NCBI GenBank assembly: GCA_947629095.1
Contig: CANRCK010000006.1
Span: 1-64,000, forward strand
Reading direction: 5' to 3'
Length of the DNA stretch: 64,000 nucleotides
Source of the DNA: an uncultured Clostridia bacterium
Lineage (GTDB): Bacteria; Bacillota; Clostridia; Christensenellales; Borkfalkiaceae
In this document: positions 8,961-18,110 of the stretch, one piece after another
Layout: every line of letters starts with the position of its first letter
How positions within the stretch are numbered: position 1 is the first letter of the stretch
The notes under the pieces: generated by a model
The model's input: only the letters and a program-made list of their open reading frames with translations
The model's database searches: none
What the model was told of the DNA's origin: nothing
Translations under genes and position numbers: made by a program

Positions 8961-9269
8961 AATTTTCCTCCTTAAAGGGTTTATGATTTTTTGACCTTAA
9001 ACATTATAGCACAGTCAAACGGCGTTTGCAATAGCAAAAAAGCAAATTAAACAAAATCCTGAACGCCGAGCCGTTTCAGACGGGCGTTTTGCAATTTGCA
9101 ACGGTTTGGGCGGAATTTCAAATATCTATCAATTTTAGTTATATTTATTACAAAACACGGCGATAAAATAAAATGCGCTCATTTAATTGCAAAAATACCG
9201 CCCGCTGTGATATACTTTATCAGTAAAATACGGAAATCTTCGGATTTTTAAGGTTAAGGAGCCAAGCGT
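8961..9269. other. Divergent promoter region between aldolase and aminotransferase
   Basis: No coding frame of note. It holds a minus-strand promoter for the aldolase (TTGCAA 9026-9031, TATAAT 9003-9008, 17-base spacer) and a plus-strand promoter for the aminotransferase (TTGCAA 9187-9192, TATACT 9211-9216, 18-base spacer). The rest is AT-rich with no clear hairpin. Confidence 0.65.
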
Positions 9270-10472
9270 ATGATAAAAGTATCCCGTAAAGTTGCGTCTA
9301 TTTCCCCGAGTATGACCCTTGCCATTTCCGCCAAAGCCAACGAGCTTAAAGCGGCGGGCGTGCGCGTTATAAACTTCGGCGTGGGCGAACCCGACTTCAA
9401 CACCCCCGCGCACATAATTTCAGCCGCAAAGGATGCTATGGACAAGGGCTACACAAAGTACGTTGCCGCCGCGGGGCTGCCCGCCCTCAAAAAGGCTATC
9501 TGTCAAAAGCTGAAAAAGGACAACGGGCTTGATTACGATCCTTCGCAGATAATTGTCTCCAACGGCGCAAAGCACTCCATTTTCAACGCCCTGTTCGCAA
9601 CCATCGACGACGGCGACGAGGTTATAATTCCCTCGCCCTATTGGCTCACCTATCCCGAGGTGGTAAAAAGCTGCGGCGGCGTGCCCGTATACGTTGAAAC
9701 CACGCGCGAGGGCGGCTACAAAATGACTGCCGAACAGCTTGAAGCGGCAATCACCCCCAAGACAAAGATGCTCATTTTGAACTCCCCCGCAAACCCCACG
9801 GGTTCCGTATATGTGCAGGAAGAAATAGAAAAAATCGCACACGTATGCGTAAAACATAATATTTTGGTGCTCTCCGACGAGATTTACGAAAAGCTTATAT
9901 ACGGCGGCGAAAAGCACTATTCCATAGCGCAGGTCTCCCCCGAGATGAAGGAGCTTACAATTGTTATAAACGGCGTTTCCAAGTCCTATGCAATGACGGG
10001 CTGGAGGCTGGGATATCTTGCCTGCGCGCCCGTTATAGCAAAGGCTATAGCCTCTTTCCAAAGCCACTCCACGTCAAATGTGAACACTATGACGCAGTAC
10101 GCCGCAATAGCCGCGCTGGAGGGACCCACGGAGCCGATGGAGGAGATGATAAAAGCCTTCGGCGACCGCCGCCAAAAGATGATGAAACTACTCGATGGAT
10201 ACAGGGACATAGGGCTGGACTATGTTAAGCCCGACGGCGCGTTCTATCTTATGCTTGTGGTTGAAAAGCTCTTCGGCAAGAGCTATAAGGGCAAGCAGAT
10301 ACGCGGCAGCATGGACGTTGCCGATATTCTCCTCACCGAAAAGCAGGTTGCGGTGACCCCGGGGATATGCTTCGGGGACGACGAGGTAATACGCCTTTCC
10401 TACGCGCTCTCCTTTGAAGATATCAAAACGGGGCTTGAAAAAATAGCCGAGCTTGCCCGCGAAGTGCAATAA
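9270..10472 (+). CDS. Class I PLP-dependent aminotransferase, aspartate aminotransferase type
   Basis: A 400-residue fold-type I aminotransferase, subgroup I-gamma by length and motifs. It shows GVGEPDF near the N-terminus, the NSPANPTG loop, DEIYEKLIYGG, the PLP lysine in SKSYAMTGWRLGY (Lys about 238), and a C-terminal RLSYA arginine site. It most likely interconverts aspartate and 2-oxoglutarate with oxaloacetate and glutamate. Related enzymes accept other amino acids, so substrate range is open. It is followed by a separate promoter at 10506, so it may be monocistronic. Confidence 0.9.
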   Translation: MIKVSRKVASISPSMTLAISAKANELKAAGVRVINFGVGEPDFNTPAHIISAAKDAMDKGYTKYVAAAGLPALKKAICQKLKKDNGLDYDPSQIIVSNGAKHSIFNALFATIDDGDEVIIPSPYWLTYPEVVKSCGGVPVYVETTREGGYKMTAEQLEAAITPKTKMLILNSPANPTGSVYVQEEIEKIAHVCVKHNILVLSDEIYEKLIYGGEKHYSIAQVSPEMKELTIVINGVSKSYAMTGWRLGYLACAPVIAKAIASFQSHSTSNVNTMTQYAAIAALEGPTEPMEEMIKAFGDRRQKMMKLLDGYRDIGLDYVKPDGAFYLMLVVEKLFGKSYKGKQIRGSMDVADILLTEKQVAVTPGICFGDDEVIRLSYALSFEDIKTGLEKIAELAREVQ

Positions 10473-10505
10473 TATATTATTTTTATAAAATTTTACGGTA
10501 AAGCC

Positions 10506-10534
10506 TTGAAATTCCCCGCAATAACTGTTAAAAT
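10506..10534 (+). promoter_or_regulatory. Promoter for the small P-loop protein
   Basis: TTGAAA (10506-10511), 17-base spacer, TAAAAT (10529-10534). Confidence 0.6.
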
Positions 10535-10575
10535 ATATGCAGACGGTAAGTATTATACTTATATGGAGGATTTCA

Positions 10576-10983
10576 ATGATTAAAATTATTTACGGACCCA
10601 AGGGCACCGGCAAGACAAAGCAGCTCATAGACGTTGCAAACAGCAACGCGCAGGACGCTAAGGGGCTGAGCGTATTCATCACCGACAACAAAAGATGTAT
10701 GTACGATCTGCACCGCAGCGTGCGCTTTATCGACGTAGCCGACTATCAGGTTGCCGGCGAGGACGCGCTCTGCGGATTTGTAAAGGGAGTTGCGGCTTGC
10801 AACAGCGACCACGAGTATATCTACGTGGACGGCGTTGCGCGCATTTCGGGCAAGCCAATATCCGAACTTGGCGGTATATTCTATATGCTGGATAAGGTTG
10901 CGGGTGAAAACGATATAACCATATATATAACGTGCAGTTGCGAGGAATCGGAGCTTCCCGATTTCGTTAAAAAGTATCTGTAA
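10576..10983 (+). CDS. Small P-loop NTPase-like protein
   Basis: A 135-residue protein that begins with a beta strand and a Walker A loop (GPKGTGKT, residues 7-14), then a Walker B-like strand ending YIYVDGVARI. I cannot place it in a named family; it is about the length of a bare nucleotide-binding core. Start 10576 follows GGAGG at 10565-10569. It is a single-gene unit bounded by a promoter and a terminator. Confidence 0.75.
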   Translation: MIKIIYGPKGTGKTKQLIDVANSNAQDAKGLSVFITDNKRCMYDLHRSVRFIDVADYQVAGEDALCGFVKGVAACNSDHEYIYVDGVARISGKPISELGGIFYMLDKVAGENDITIYITCSCEESELPDFVKKYL

Positions 10984-10994
10984 AATCAAATTTT

Positions 10995-11028
10995 ACGGCG
11001 GCACGGTATTTCCGTGCCGCCGTTTTTT
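10995..11028 (+). terminator. Rho-independent terminator
   Basis: ACGGCGGCACGG, 4-5 base loop, CCGTGCCGCCGT followed by a T run. Confidence 0.9.
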
Positions 11029-11067
11029 AAACTCTTCCGCGTCGACGGGAATGAGAGAGGTGTATAA

Positions 11068-12546
11068 ATGAAATTTATAAGCACGCGCGGCGGCGAAAAG
11101 GTTACGGGCGCCCTTGCCATAGTGAGGGGGCTTGCCGAAAACGGCGGGCTGTACGTGCCCGAAAAATTCCCCGCGGTCGGGCGCGAAGAGTTGGAGGATA
11201 TGCTCTCCATGAGCTATCCCGAGCGGGCGGCAACAATTCTTGCCAAATATCTTGACGAGTACGATAAGGAGGGGCTTTTGTCCGCCTGCGAAAAGGCTTA
11301 CGCCAAGTTCGAGGGCGACCCCGCGCCCCTCGTCCGCCTCGACGACGGCGTATATATGCTGGAATTGTGGCACGGACCCACCTGCGCCTTCAAGGACATG
11401 GCGCTCACCGTTCTTCCTTATCTTCTGCGGAAGGGCTGCGATATTTTGGGCATAAAAGAACAGATTTTAATACTCGTTGCAACCTCCGGCGACACGGGCA
11501 AGGCTGCGCTGGAGGGCTTCAAGGACGCCGAGGGCATAAAAATTATGGTTTTCTACCCCAGCGAAGGCGTCTCCAAAATGCAAAAGTTGCAGATGTGCAC
11601 GCAGGAGGGTGAAAACGTAAACGTGGTTGCCGTCCGCGGGAATTTCGACGACTGCCAGACGGCTGTAAAGGAAATTTTTTCCAACGCCGCCTACGCCGCC
11701 GAACTCAAAAATCACAACACGGTGCTCTCTTCGGCAAATTCCATAAACTTCGGCAGGCTTGCGCCGCAGATCGCATATTATTTTTCGGCTTATCTCGACC
11801 TTGTTTCTGGCGGACAGATAGAGATGGGGCAGGAGATAGACTTCACCGTGCCCACGGGCAACTTCGGCAACATTCTGGCGGGATACTACGCAAAGTTAAT
11901 GGGGCTGCCCGTCCGCAGGCTTCACTGCGCCAGCAATTTAAACAACGTGCTCACCGACTTTCTCGCTACGGGCGTATACGATATTCACCGCGAATTCTAC
12001 AAGACCACGTCGCCCTCTATGGATATTCTCATTTCCTCCAACCTCGAAAGGCTTCTTTTTGAAGTTTCGGGCAGGAACGCCGCGCTCACTGCGGAAAGAA
12101 TGAAGTCCCTTAAAACCGATTTAAAATACCGGATCACCCCCGCGGAGCTTGCAGTGATACAAAAGACCTTCGACGGCGGCTTTGCAAGCGAGGAGACCTC
12201 CGTGGAGGCAATGTACGAGGTGTTCGAGGACGTTGGGTACACCATGGACACGCACACGGGCTGCGCCATGAAGGTGGCTCTGGACTGGTTTGAAAAGAAT
12301 AAAAAGGACGAGACGAATATGGTTATAGTCTCCACCGCAAATCCCTACAAATTCCCGCAGGACGTTTTATACGCCGTTACGGGCAACGACGTAAAGGACA
12401 GTTTCAAGGGCATAAAGCGGCTGCACGCCGCAACGGCCATGGCGGTTCCAAAAAGTCTTTTGACCCTCAGGGACAAGCCAGTAAGGTTTTCCAAAACGGT
12501 CGACCACAAAAAACTGTTTGAAGAAGTTATAGCGTTTGTAAAATAA
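11068..12546 (+). CDS. thrC: Threonine synthase
   Basis: A 492-residue PLP enzyme of the longer (E. coli-like) threonine synthase class. The N-terminus reads MKFISTRGGE, the PLP lysine lies in GPTCAFKDMAL (Lys109), and SGDTGKAAL and the VPTGNFGNILAGYYAK phosphate loop are present. It converts O-phosphohomoserine to threonine. RBS is GAGAGGTG. It sits alone between two terminators, apart from other threonine genes. Confidence 0.97.
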   Translation: MKFISTRGGEKVTGALAIVRGLAENGGLYVPEKFPAVGREELEDMLSMSYPERAATILAKYLDEYDKEGLLSACEKAYAKFEGDPAPLVRLDDGVYMLELWHGPTCAFKDMALTVLPYLLRKGCDILGIKEQILILVATSGDTGKAALEGFKDAEGIKIMVFYPSEGVSKMQKLQMCTQEGENVNVVAVRGNFDDCQTAVKEIFSNAAYAAELKNHNTVLSSANSINFGRLAPQIAYYFSAYLDLVSGGQIEMGQEIDFTVPTGNFGNILAGYYAKLMGLPVRRLHCASNLNNVLTDFLATGVYDIHREFYKTTSPSMDILISSNLERLLFEVSGRNAALTAERMKSLKTDLKYRITPAELAVIQKTFDGGFASEETSVEAMYEVFEDVGYTMDTHTGCAMKVALDWFEKNKKDETNMVIVSTANPYKFPQDVLYAVTGNDVKDSFKGIKRLHAATAMAVPKSLLTLRDKPVRFSKTVDHKKLFEEVIAFVK

Positions 12547-12547
12547 A

Positions 12548-12573
12548 GGAGGGGGCTCGCCCCTCTTTTTTTA
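12548..12573 (+). terminator. Terminator of thrC
   Basis: GAGGGG-ctc-CCCCTC type hairpin (GAGGGGGCTCGCCCCTC) followed by seven T. Confidence 0.9.
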
Positions 12574-12575
12574 TT

Positions 12576-12648
12576 CAAGCGGTTATTAGCGTCGCAATAC
12601 TGTGTCGTTTGCGCACGCTCCTTGTCTTGCTCGCTTCCAACCGTTTCG
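12576..12648. repeat. Short MITE-like interspersed repeat, copy 1
   Basis: It begins CAAGCGGTTAT and ends AACCGTTTCG, so the ends are near-inverted. The internal skeleton (CGTTT, CTCCTTG, CTCGCTTCCAACCG) is shared in the same order with the longer element at 33152-33272. It lies just after a terminator, in a non-coding slot. Confidence 0.45.
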
Positions 12649-12687
12649 CCACACAAATGCCGTTTTTAAAAGTAGCTTAAAAAATCT

Positions 12688-12716
12688 TTGCTTTTTTTAA
12701 AGCGGTATGTTATTAT
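12688..12716 (+). promoter_or_regulatory. Promoter for trpS operon
   Basis: TTGCTT (12688-12693), 17-base spacer, TATTAT (12711-12716). No T-box elements are visible between it and the start codon. Confidence 0.55.
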
Positions 12717-12744
12717 TAAATTGAAATAATTTCGGGTTATTGAA

Positions 12745-13743
12745 ATGGACGATAAAAAAACTCTCTATTCGGCTATCCAGCCTACCAACAATTTAACAAT
12801 AGGCAACTACGTTGGCGCAATAAAAAATTGGCTCAACTTGCAGGAAAATTACGATTGTTATTTTGCAATCGCAAATATGCACGCCATAACTGTCCGCCAG
12901 AACCCCGCCGAGCTTCGCCAAAAGACGCTGGCGCTTCTTGCGCTGTATATCGCCTGCGGCATAGACCCGCAAAAGTGCTGCCTCTACGTTCAATCCCACG
13001 TTCCCGCGCACGCCGAGCTGTGCTGGGTTTTAAATACTTTCACGTACGTGGGCGAAATGGAGAGAATGACGCAGTTCAAGGATAAGTCCGCCCGCCACGC
13101 CGAAAACGTAAATATGGGGCTTATGGACTACCCCGTTTTAATGGCGGCGGATATACTTTTATATCAGGCGCAGTTTGTCCCCGTGGGGGAGGACCAGCGC
13201 CAGCATCTCGAAATAGCTCGGGATATTGCCCAGCGCTTCAACAACGCATACACCCCCACTTTCACCGTGCCCGAGGGGCTGTATATGAAGGTGGGTGCAA
13301 AGATAAACGATTTGCAGGACCCGGCAAAAAAAATGTCCAAGTCGGCGGAAAACCCCAACGGCTCGGTATTTTTGTCCGACGACAGGGATACGATTATACG
13401 CAAATTCAAGCGCGCCGTAACGGACAGCGGTTCCGAAATAAGGTTCGACCCCGAAAACAAGCCCGGCGTCTCCAATTTGCTCACCATATATTCTGTTTTT
13501 TCTGGCAAAACCGTGCCGGAAGCCGAAGCCGAGTTTGCGGGCAGGGGCTACGGCGACTTTAAGCTTGCCGTGGGCGAGGCGGTTGCCGATAAGCTTCAAC
13601 CCGTCCAAAGGGAGCAGGAAAAGATACTTGCCGACAGGGAATATCTCAACGCCGTTCTCAAAAGCGGCGCGGAGCGCGCCGCGCACATCGCCGCAAGAAC
13701 GCTTGGCAAAGTGTATAAAAAAATAGGGTTTTACCAAATCTAA
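12745..13743 (+). CDS. trpS: Tryptophanyl-tRNA synthetase
   Basis: A 332-residue class Ic synthetase of usual length. The HIGH-equivalent is TIGNYVGA near residue 20 and the KMSKS loop is AKKMSKSAENP. It charges tRNA-Trp in the cytosol. The first gene of an operon that continues nine bases later with a DUF5685-type gene; the ribosome site is poor (only GGGTTATTGAA upstream). Confidence 0.97.
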   Translation: MDDKKTLYSAIQPTNNLTIGNYVGAIKNWLNLQENYDCYFAIANMHAITVRQNPAELRQKTLALLALYIACGIDPQKCCLYVQSHVPAHAELCWVLNTFTYVGEMERMTQFKDKSARHAENVNMGLMDYPVLMAADILLYQAQFVPVGEDQRQHLEIARDIAQRFNNAYTPTFTVPEGLYMKVGAKINDLQDPAKKMSKSAENPNGSVFLSDDRDTIIRKFKRAVTDSGSEIRFDPENKPGVSNLLTIYSVFSGKTVPEAEAEFAGRGYGDFKLAVGEAVADKLQPVQREQEKILADREYLNAVLKSGAERAAHIAARTLGKVYKKIGFYQI

Positions 13744-13751
13744 GGAGGGCT

Positions 13752-14630
13752 ATGTTCGGATATATTTCCCCCGATACGCCCTATCTTTTCAAAAAGGACG
13801 AAACGCTGTACAAGGCAACGTACTGCGGGCTGTGCAAGGGCATAGGCAAGGGCTGCGGGCAGTGCGCGCGCACTGCGCTTACCTACGATATGGCGTTTGT
13901 TTCGGCGCTCGTTCACAATATCCGCGGCGAGGACCTGATAATACAAAAAAAGAGGTGCGTTGCGCACCTGATACGCCCCCGTCCCATAGCTTCGCCCGAC
14001 GGGATTACCGTAATGCTCGGCTGTGCCAACACCGCGCTGGCTTACTATAAGCTCTGCGACGACAAGCGGGACGGAGAAAAGCGGGCGGTATTAAGGCATT
14101 TTTATAAACGCGGCTTCAAAAGGGCAAAAAAGCTGTACCCCGAAATAGTAAATATAATCAAACAGCAGACCGACCGACAGGCGGAAGCAGAAGAGAGAAA
14201 TTGCGCCGTGATAGACGAGGCTGCCGAACCGACGGCTGAAATGATGAAGGAGCTTTCCCGCATAGCTTTGGGCGGCAGCGCCTGCCCCGCCACCGACGAG
14301 CTGTTTTACGCAATAGGGAAGTGGGTATATATAATCGACGCCCTCGACGACTTTGAAAAGGACGTAAAAAAGGGCAGATATAACGTAATATTCAACGCAT
14401 ACGGTCAAACTGACAGGAATAAGGTTATAGAAGAACACGGCGAAGAGCTTAAATTTATACTCGACAATATCTTTGCCGATATGCGCGAAGGGCTTTGCGG
14501 AATAAAATTCAACTTTAACCACGATTTGACGGATAATATAATTCTTCGCGGCATTCCCCTTAAATCAAGACAGATATTCTACGGCAAACGCGGAGAAAAC
14601 GGAGGGCAAAATGAACAAAAAGAATCTTGA
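13752..14630 (+). CDS. DUF5685-like protein
   Basis: A 292-residue protein. The N-terminal Cys motif YCGLCKGIGKGCGQC, the pairing with a J-domain-like gene and the helical body match the uncharacterised DUF5685 family as I remember it. No catalytic function is known. The protein is soluble with an acidic C-terminal half (DALDDFEKDVKKGRYN). It overlaps the following gene by 20 bases, indicating translational coupling. Confidence 0.75.
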   Translation: MFGYISPDTPYLFKKDETLYKATYCGLCKGIGKGCGQCARTALTYDMAFVSALVHNIRGEDLIIQKKRCVAHLIRPRPIASPDGITVMLGCANTALAYYKLCDDKRDGEKRAVLRHFYKRGFKRAKKLYPEIVNIIKQQTDRQAEAEERNCAVIDEAAEPTAEMMKELSRIALGGSACPATDELFYAIGKWVYIIDALDDFEKDVKKGRYNVIFNAYGQTDRNKVIEEHGEELKFILDNIFADMREGLCGIKFNFNHDLTDNIILRGIPLKSRQIFYGKRGENGGQNEQKES

Positions 14631-15255
14631 ACTTCTCGGACTTTCGGAGGGCGCAACGGCGGATGAAATAAAAACCGCCTATGAAACGCTGCGTGCAAAG
14701 TACCTCGAGGAACGTTTTTCGGACGGCGAAAAGGGCAACAACGCCGCAAAAATGCTCTCTAAGATAGACGCAGCGTATCAGGAGCTTACAGAAGAGCTGA
14801 ACGAAAGCGCAACCGCCGAGGACGGCGGGGCGTCGTTCACAAGGGTTGAGGAGTGGCTCAAATCGGGGGACATCACCGAGGCACAGCGCGCACTTGACAG
14901 CTTTAACGAGCGTCCCGCGCAGTGGCACTACCTTCAAAGCGTGGTGTTCTACCGCAAAAATTGGATAAACGAGAGCAAAAAGCAGCTTGAAATCGCCATA
15001 CAGCTCGACCCCAACAACGACAAATATAAGGAAGCCTACCGCAAGCTGAACGACCATATAAACGCGGGGCGTGCCCAAAACGGGCAGAACGGTCAGACTG
15101 CGGACGGTCAAAATTACAGGAGCCAATATCAGGGGCAGGATATGAACAGCGTCGGTCCGCAGGATCAGATGGGCGGCGGATTTTGCGCTAACTGCATAGA
15201 CTGTTGCTACACGTATATGTGCCTGAGCTGTCTGTGCGACTCCTGCTGCCGCTAA
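14611..15255 (+). CDS. J-domain-like protein with cysteine-rich C-terminus
   Basis: A 214-residue protein. Residues 1-65 resemble a DnaJ domain (NLELLGLSEGATADEIKTAY... then AYQELTEEL), but the HPD tripeptide needed to stimulate DnaK is absent. Residues 85-150 look like a TPR hairpin (AQWHYLQSVVFYRKN). A Gln/Asn/Gly linker leads to a terminal segment with eight cysteines in 25 residues. It is in an operon between the DUF5685-like gene and a membrane protein. Possibly a co-chaperone-like scaffold with a metal-binding tail; this is inference. Confidence 0.75.
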   Translation: MNKKNLELLGLSEGATADEIKTAYETLRAKYLEERFSDGEKGNNAAKMLSKIDAAYQELTEELNESATAEDGGASFTRVEEWLKSGDITEAQRALDSFNERPAQWHYLQSVVFYRKNWINESKKQLEIAIQLDPNNDKYKEAYRKLNDHINAGRAQNGQNGQTADGQNYRSQYQGQDMNSVGPQDQMGGGFCANCIDCCYTYMCLSCLCDSCCR

Positions 15256-15258
15256 AAA

Positions 15259-15822
15259 ATGGGCGATAAAAAATACACCAAGTCCTTTGAAATTGCGCTC
15301 TCCGCCATCTCATGCGCAGTTGCAACCGTGTCGCTTTCAATGGGTATATTGGTTGCTGGCGGCTACTTTTTGGGACTTTGGTATCTCATTGCAATACTCG
15401 CCCTCATGGTTCCCCTTTCAAAGCAGTTCTATCTGGGCGGATTTCTGGCGTATCTCGGCACGTGCGTTTTAACCGTCGTTTTGGGCGCGGTAGTCAAGTT
15501 TTGGGACCTGTTGCCCTTTGTGATGTTTTTCGGGCTTCACCCAATTGCAAACTCTTTGCAAATACGCTTTAAAATAAACAGGTGGATAGCGTATTTAATC
15601 AAAGCCGTGTGGTTTATAGGCACGCTGTTTGCGGGATATTTTATGATTGTATACGGATTGATAGGCGGCGGCATTGCCGGCAATCCCGTGTACGAAAGCA
15701 TAAAAAACTACATATATATCCTCATTCCCGCGGCGGGGGCGGTTGGCTTTTTGATATACGACTACCTTATATTCAAGTTACAGATTATGATAAACGGGCT
15801 TATTTACAGGATACGGAAATGA
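15259..15822 (+). CDS. Uncharacterised membrane protein, five to six helices
   Basis: A 187-residue protein made almost entirely of hydrophobic helices separated by short loops. It starts three bases after the J-like gene and its stop overlaps the next start by four bases (ATGA), so it is translationally coupled on both sides. No family recognised; a small S-component- or scaffold-type membrane protein is possible. Confidence 0.75.
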   Translation: MGDKKYTKSFEIALSAISCAVATVSLSMGILVAGGYFLGLWYLIAILALMVPLSKQFYLGGFLAYLGTCVLTVVLGAVVKFWDLLPFVMFFGLHPIANSLQIRFKINRWIAYLIKAVWFIGTLFAGYFMIVYGLIGGGIAGNPVYESIKNYIYILIPAAGAVGFLIYDYLIFKLQIMINGLIYRIRK

Positions 15823-17171
15823 GCATGGAAAAGAATATGTTGTACGGGGGAGAAGTTGAAGCCCTCGGCAGCGGCGGCGAAGGAATAATAAAATGCGAAG
15901 GCACAACGGCGTTTGTGCCTTTTTGTCTTGCCGGCGAAAGTATCCTTTTCAAGGCGCTCAGGGTACAGGACGGCGGAAAAATAGCTTACGGCAAGGTGGA
16001 ACAAATTTTAAGCCGCTCTCCCCACAGGGCGGAGCCTCCCTGCCCGCTCTTCCAAAAATGCGGCGGCTGCGACCTGCAGCATATGACCTACGCCGCCCAG
16101 CTCTTGTTCAAAAGGACGCTTGTTGAAAACACTTTAAAAAAATTGGGCGGCATATATGCCGCGGTGAACGCCGTTGTCCCCTGCGAAGAGGAGTACCGTT
16201 ACCGCAACAAGCTCGCCCTGCCCATAGGCGTGGACGGCGCGGGCAACACCGTTTTGGGCTTTTATGCAAGGCGCAGCCACAGGATAGTGCCCGCGGAGGA
16301 CTGCCTCATACAGTCCGCTTGGATAAAAAACATAATACGTTCCGTAAAAAAATACGCAGACGTGTGCGGTTTCAAGGGCTACGACGAAGCCGCGCGCGCC
16401 GGCGAACTCAGGCAGATAGTAGTGAGGGAAATAAAGGGCAAATTCATAATCGCCCTCGTAGCCTCAAAAAAAATCGACGTTAAGTTCCTCATATCGGAGC
16501 TTGAAAAGCACTTTAAAGATTTTACTTTTCTTTTGAACGTCAACAACACTACAGGCAACGTCATTTTTTCAAAAGAGTGGCACATATGCCGCGGCGAAGG
16601 GCGTTTTGAAGCCGAAGAGGGCGGCATATTTTACGGCGCCGGGGCGGAAACTTTTCTGCAAGTTAACGACGGCGTGCGCTCAAAACTCTACGCCCGCGTA
16701 CTCGAGGAGGCGGGGGAGTGCCCTGTAGCGGTGGATTTATACTCCGGAGGGGGGCTTCTCACCGCAATGCTCGCCAAAAAATGCGGCACAGCCTACGGCG
16801 TTGAGGTGGTGAAAGAGGCGTCACTATGCGCCGACGAACTTAAAATGCGCAACGGACTCCAAGGAAAAATGTTCAACGTTTGCGGCAGGGTGGAGGAAAA
16901 GATAGACGAGGTGTTGCGGGGCGCCGCGGGCAAAAAAGCGATAGTGTGCGACCCTCCGCGGAAGGGAATGGAAAATTCCGTGTGCAAAAAGCTGGGCGCG
17001 TGCGGCGCGGACAAAATAATTCTCGTCTCCTGCAATCCCGCAACGCTTGCGCGCGATTTGAAAATTTTGCTTTCGTCCGGCGGATATTTTGTAAAATCCG
17101 TAACCCCGTTCGACATGTTTCCCCAAACCCGCCACGTCGAAACTCTCGTTTGTCTCGAACGCGCAAAGTAA
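15819..17171 (+). CDS. rlmD: 23S rRNA (uracil-5-)-methyltransferase, RumA/TrmA family
   Basis: A 450-residue SAM-dependent RNA m5U methyltransferase. A short TRAM-like N-terminal segment precedes an iron-sulfur cysteine set (CPLFQKCGGC, with a further Cys in DCLIQ), then the SAM motif DLYSGGGLLT, the acceptor DPPRKG, and the catalytic Cys in SCNPATLARD. In Bacillota these enzymes (RlmCD type) methylate U747 and/or U1939 of 23S rRNA; which site is used here cannot be told. ATG at 15819 overlaps the previous stop and is preferred over the long upstream open frame that overlaps the membrane gene. Confidence 0.88.
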   Translation: MSMEKNMLYGGEVEALGSGGEGIIKCEGTTAFVPFCLAGESILFKALRVQDGGKIAYGKVEQILSRSPHRAEPPCPLFQKCGGCDLQHMTYAAQLLFKRTLVENTLKKLGGIYAAVNAVVPCEEEYRYRNKLALPIGVDGAGNTVLGFYARRSHRIVPAEDCLIQSAWIKNIIRSVKKYADVCGFKGYDEAARAGELRQIVVREIKGKFIIALVASKKIDVKFLISELEKHFKDFTFLLNVNNTTGNVIFSKEWHICRGEGRFEAEEGGIFYGAGAETFLQVNDGVRSKLYARVLEEAGECPVAVDLYSGGGLLTAMLAKKCGTAYGVEVVKEASLCADELKMRNGLQGKMFNVCGRVEEKIDEVLRGAAGKKAIVCDPPRKGMENSVCKKLGACGADKIILVSCNPATLARDLKILLSSGGYFVKSVTPFDMFPQTRHVETLVCLERAK

Positions 17172-17252
17172 AAAACGCAATACGTATGCTTGTTTTGCAA
17201 AGAAAAACAAGGATTTACACTAAAAATTCTGCGGGAACGCGCGGAGGATGAT

Positions 17253-18071
17253 ATGACAGATATATTAATAAACATTTTAACGCAAACGGTGCAGTTTATA
17301 GCGGTGGTTTACGCCGTGGGCTTTATCATCTATTTGCTGAACAAACTTTTTTACAGAATTGTTGACGGCAACAAGGCGGTTTGCTATGCCACGGGCTTTA
17401 TAGGCACGCCCGTGCACGAACTCAGCCACGCTTTGATGTGCGTTGTGTTCTGCCACCGCATAAAAGAGATTAAGCTGTTCAAGGTGGACGAGAAATCGGG
17501 TACGCTCGGCTACGTCCGCCATTCCTACAACCCACGCAATCTCTATCAGGCTGCGGGCAATTATTTTATAGGCGTAGCCCCCATTATTGTAGGCACGGTG
17601 ATACTCTATTTTTCAATGCGGTTTCTTTTGCCCGATGATACATATTTGCGAATTTCCGGGCGCATGGCTGCACTTGCGGGCGCTTCGGGCAACGCGTGGG
17701 CGGCTTTTTCGGGCGTTTTCACAACAATGGGGCTTATGGTTGCCGACGTGTTCGGCGCAATAACCTCGGGATTTAAGTGGTGGATATTCATTCTTATAGT
17801 ATTTTTTATAGCCCTGCATATGAATCTCAGCGGCGCGGACATAAAGGGCTCCCTGCGCGGTCTGCCCATAGTTGTTCTGTTTATAGTTATAATCAATTTT
17901 GCGCTCGGGTTTATCAAGCCGGTGTACGGCGGTTTTACCGCTTTTATGGTATCGGCGGGCGGATATCTCACCGGCATGCTTCTTCTGTCGGTAATATTTT
18001 CAGCCATATGCCTTTTGTTCGGGCTGGTTATCCGCGGCATAATGGAATTATTCCGCCATTTGCACCGATAA
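17253..18071 (+). CDS. Polytopic membrane protein with HELSH metallopeptidase-like motif
   Basis: A 272-residue protein with about six hydrophobic segments. Just after the first helix it carries GTPVHELSHALMC (His55-Glu56-x2-His59), the HExxH zinc-binding pattern seen in membrane-embedded M50-type peptidases. A clear third zinc ligand (LDG or NPDG) is not visible, so catalysis is not assured. Start 17253 follows GCGGAGG at 17241-17247. It lies 81 bases after the methyltransferase. Confidence 0.75.
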   Translation: MTDILINILTQTVQFIAVVYAVGFIIYLLNKLFYRIVDGNKAVCYATGFIGTPVHELSHALMCVVFCHRIKEIKLFKVDEKSGTLGYVRHSYNPRNLYQAAGNYFIGVAPIIVGTVILYFSMRFLLPDDTYLRISGRMAALAGASGNAWAAFSGVFTTMGLMVADVFGAITSGFKWWIFILIVFFIALHMNLSGADIKGSLRGLPIVVLFIVIINFALGFIKPVYGGFTAFMVSAGGYLTGMLLLSVIFSAICLLFGLVIRGIMELFRHLHR

Positions 18072-18082
18072 AGGCAAAATTA

Positions 18083-18110
18083 TTGACATTATAAAATAAT
18101 ATGGTATAAT
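18083..18110 (+). promoter_or_regulatory. Consensus promoter for the surface-protein genes
   Basis: TTGACA (18083-18088), 16-base spacer, TATAAT (18105-18110), both boxes perfect. A second TATAAT occurs at about 18221 without an obvious -35 box. Confidence 0.8.

Noticed and set aside
12717-12744. T-box leader for trpS
   Set aside because: The leader is about 25 bases, far too short, and lacks the T-box sequence.
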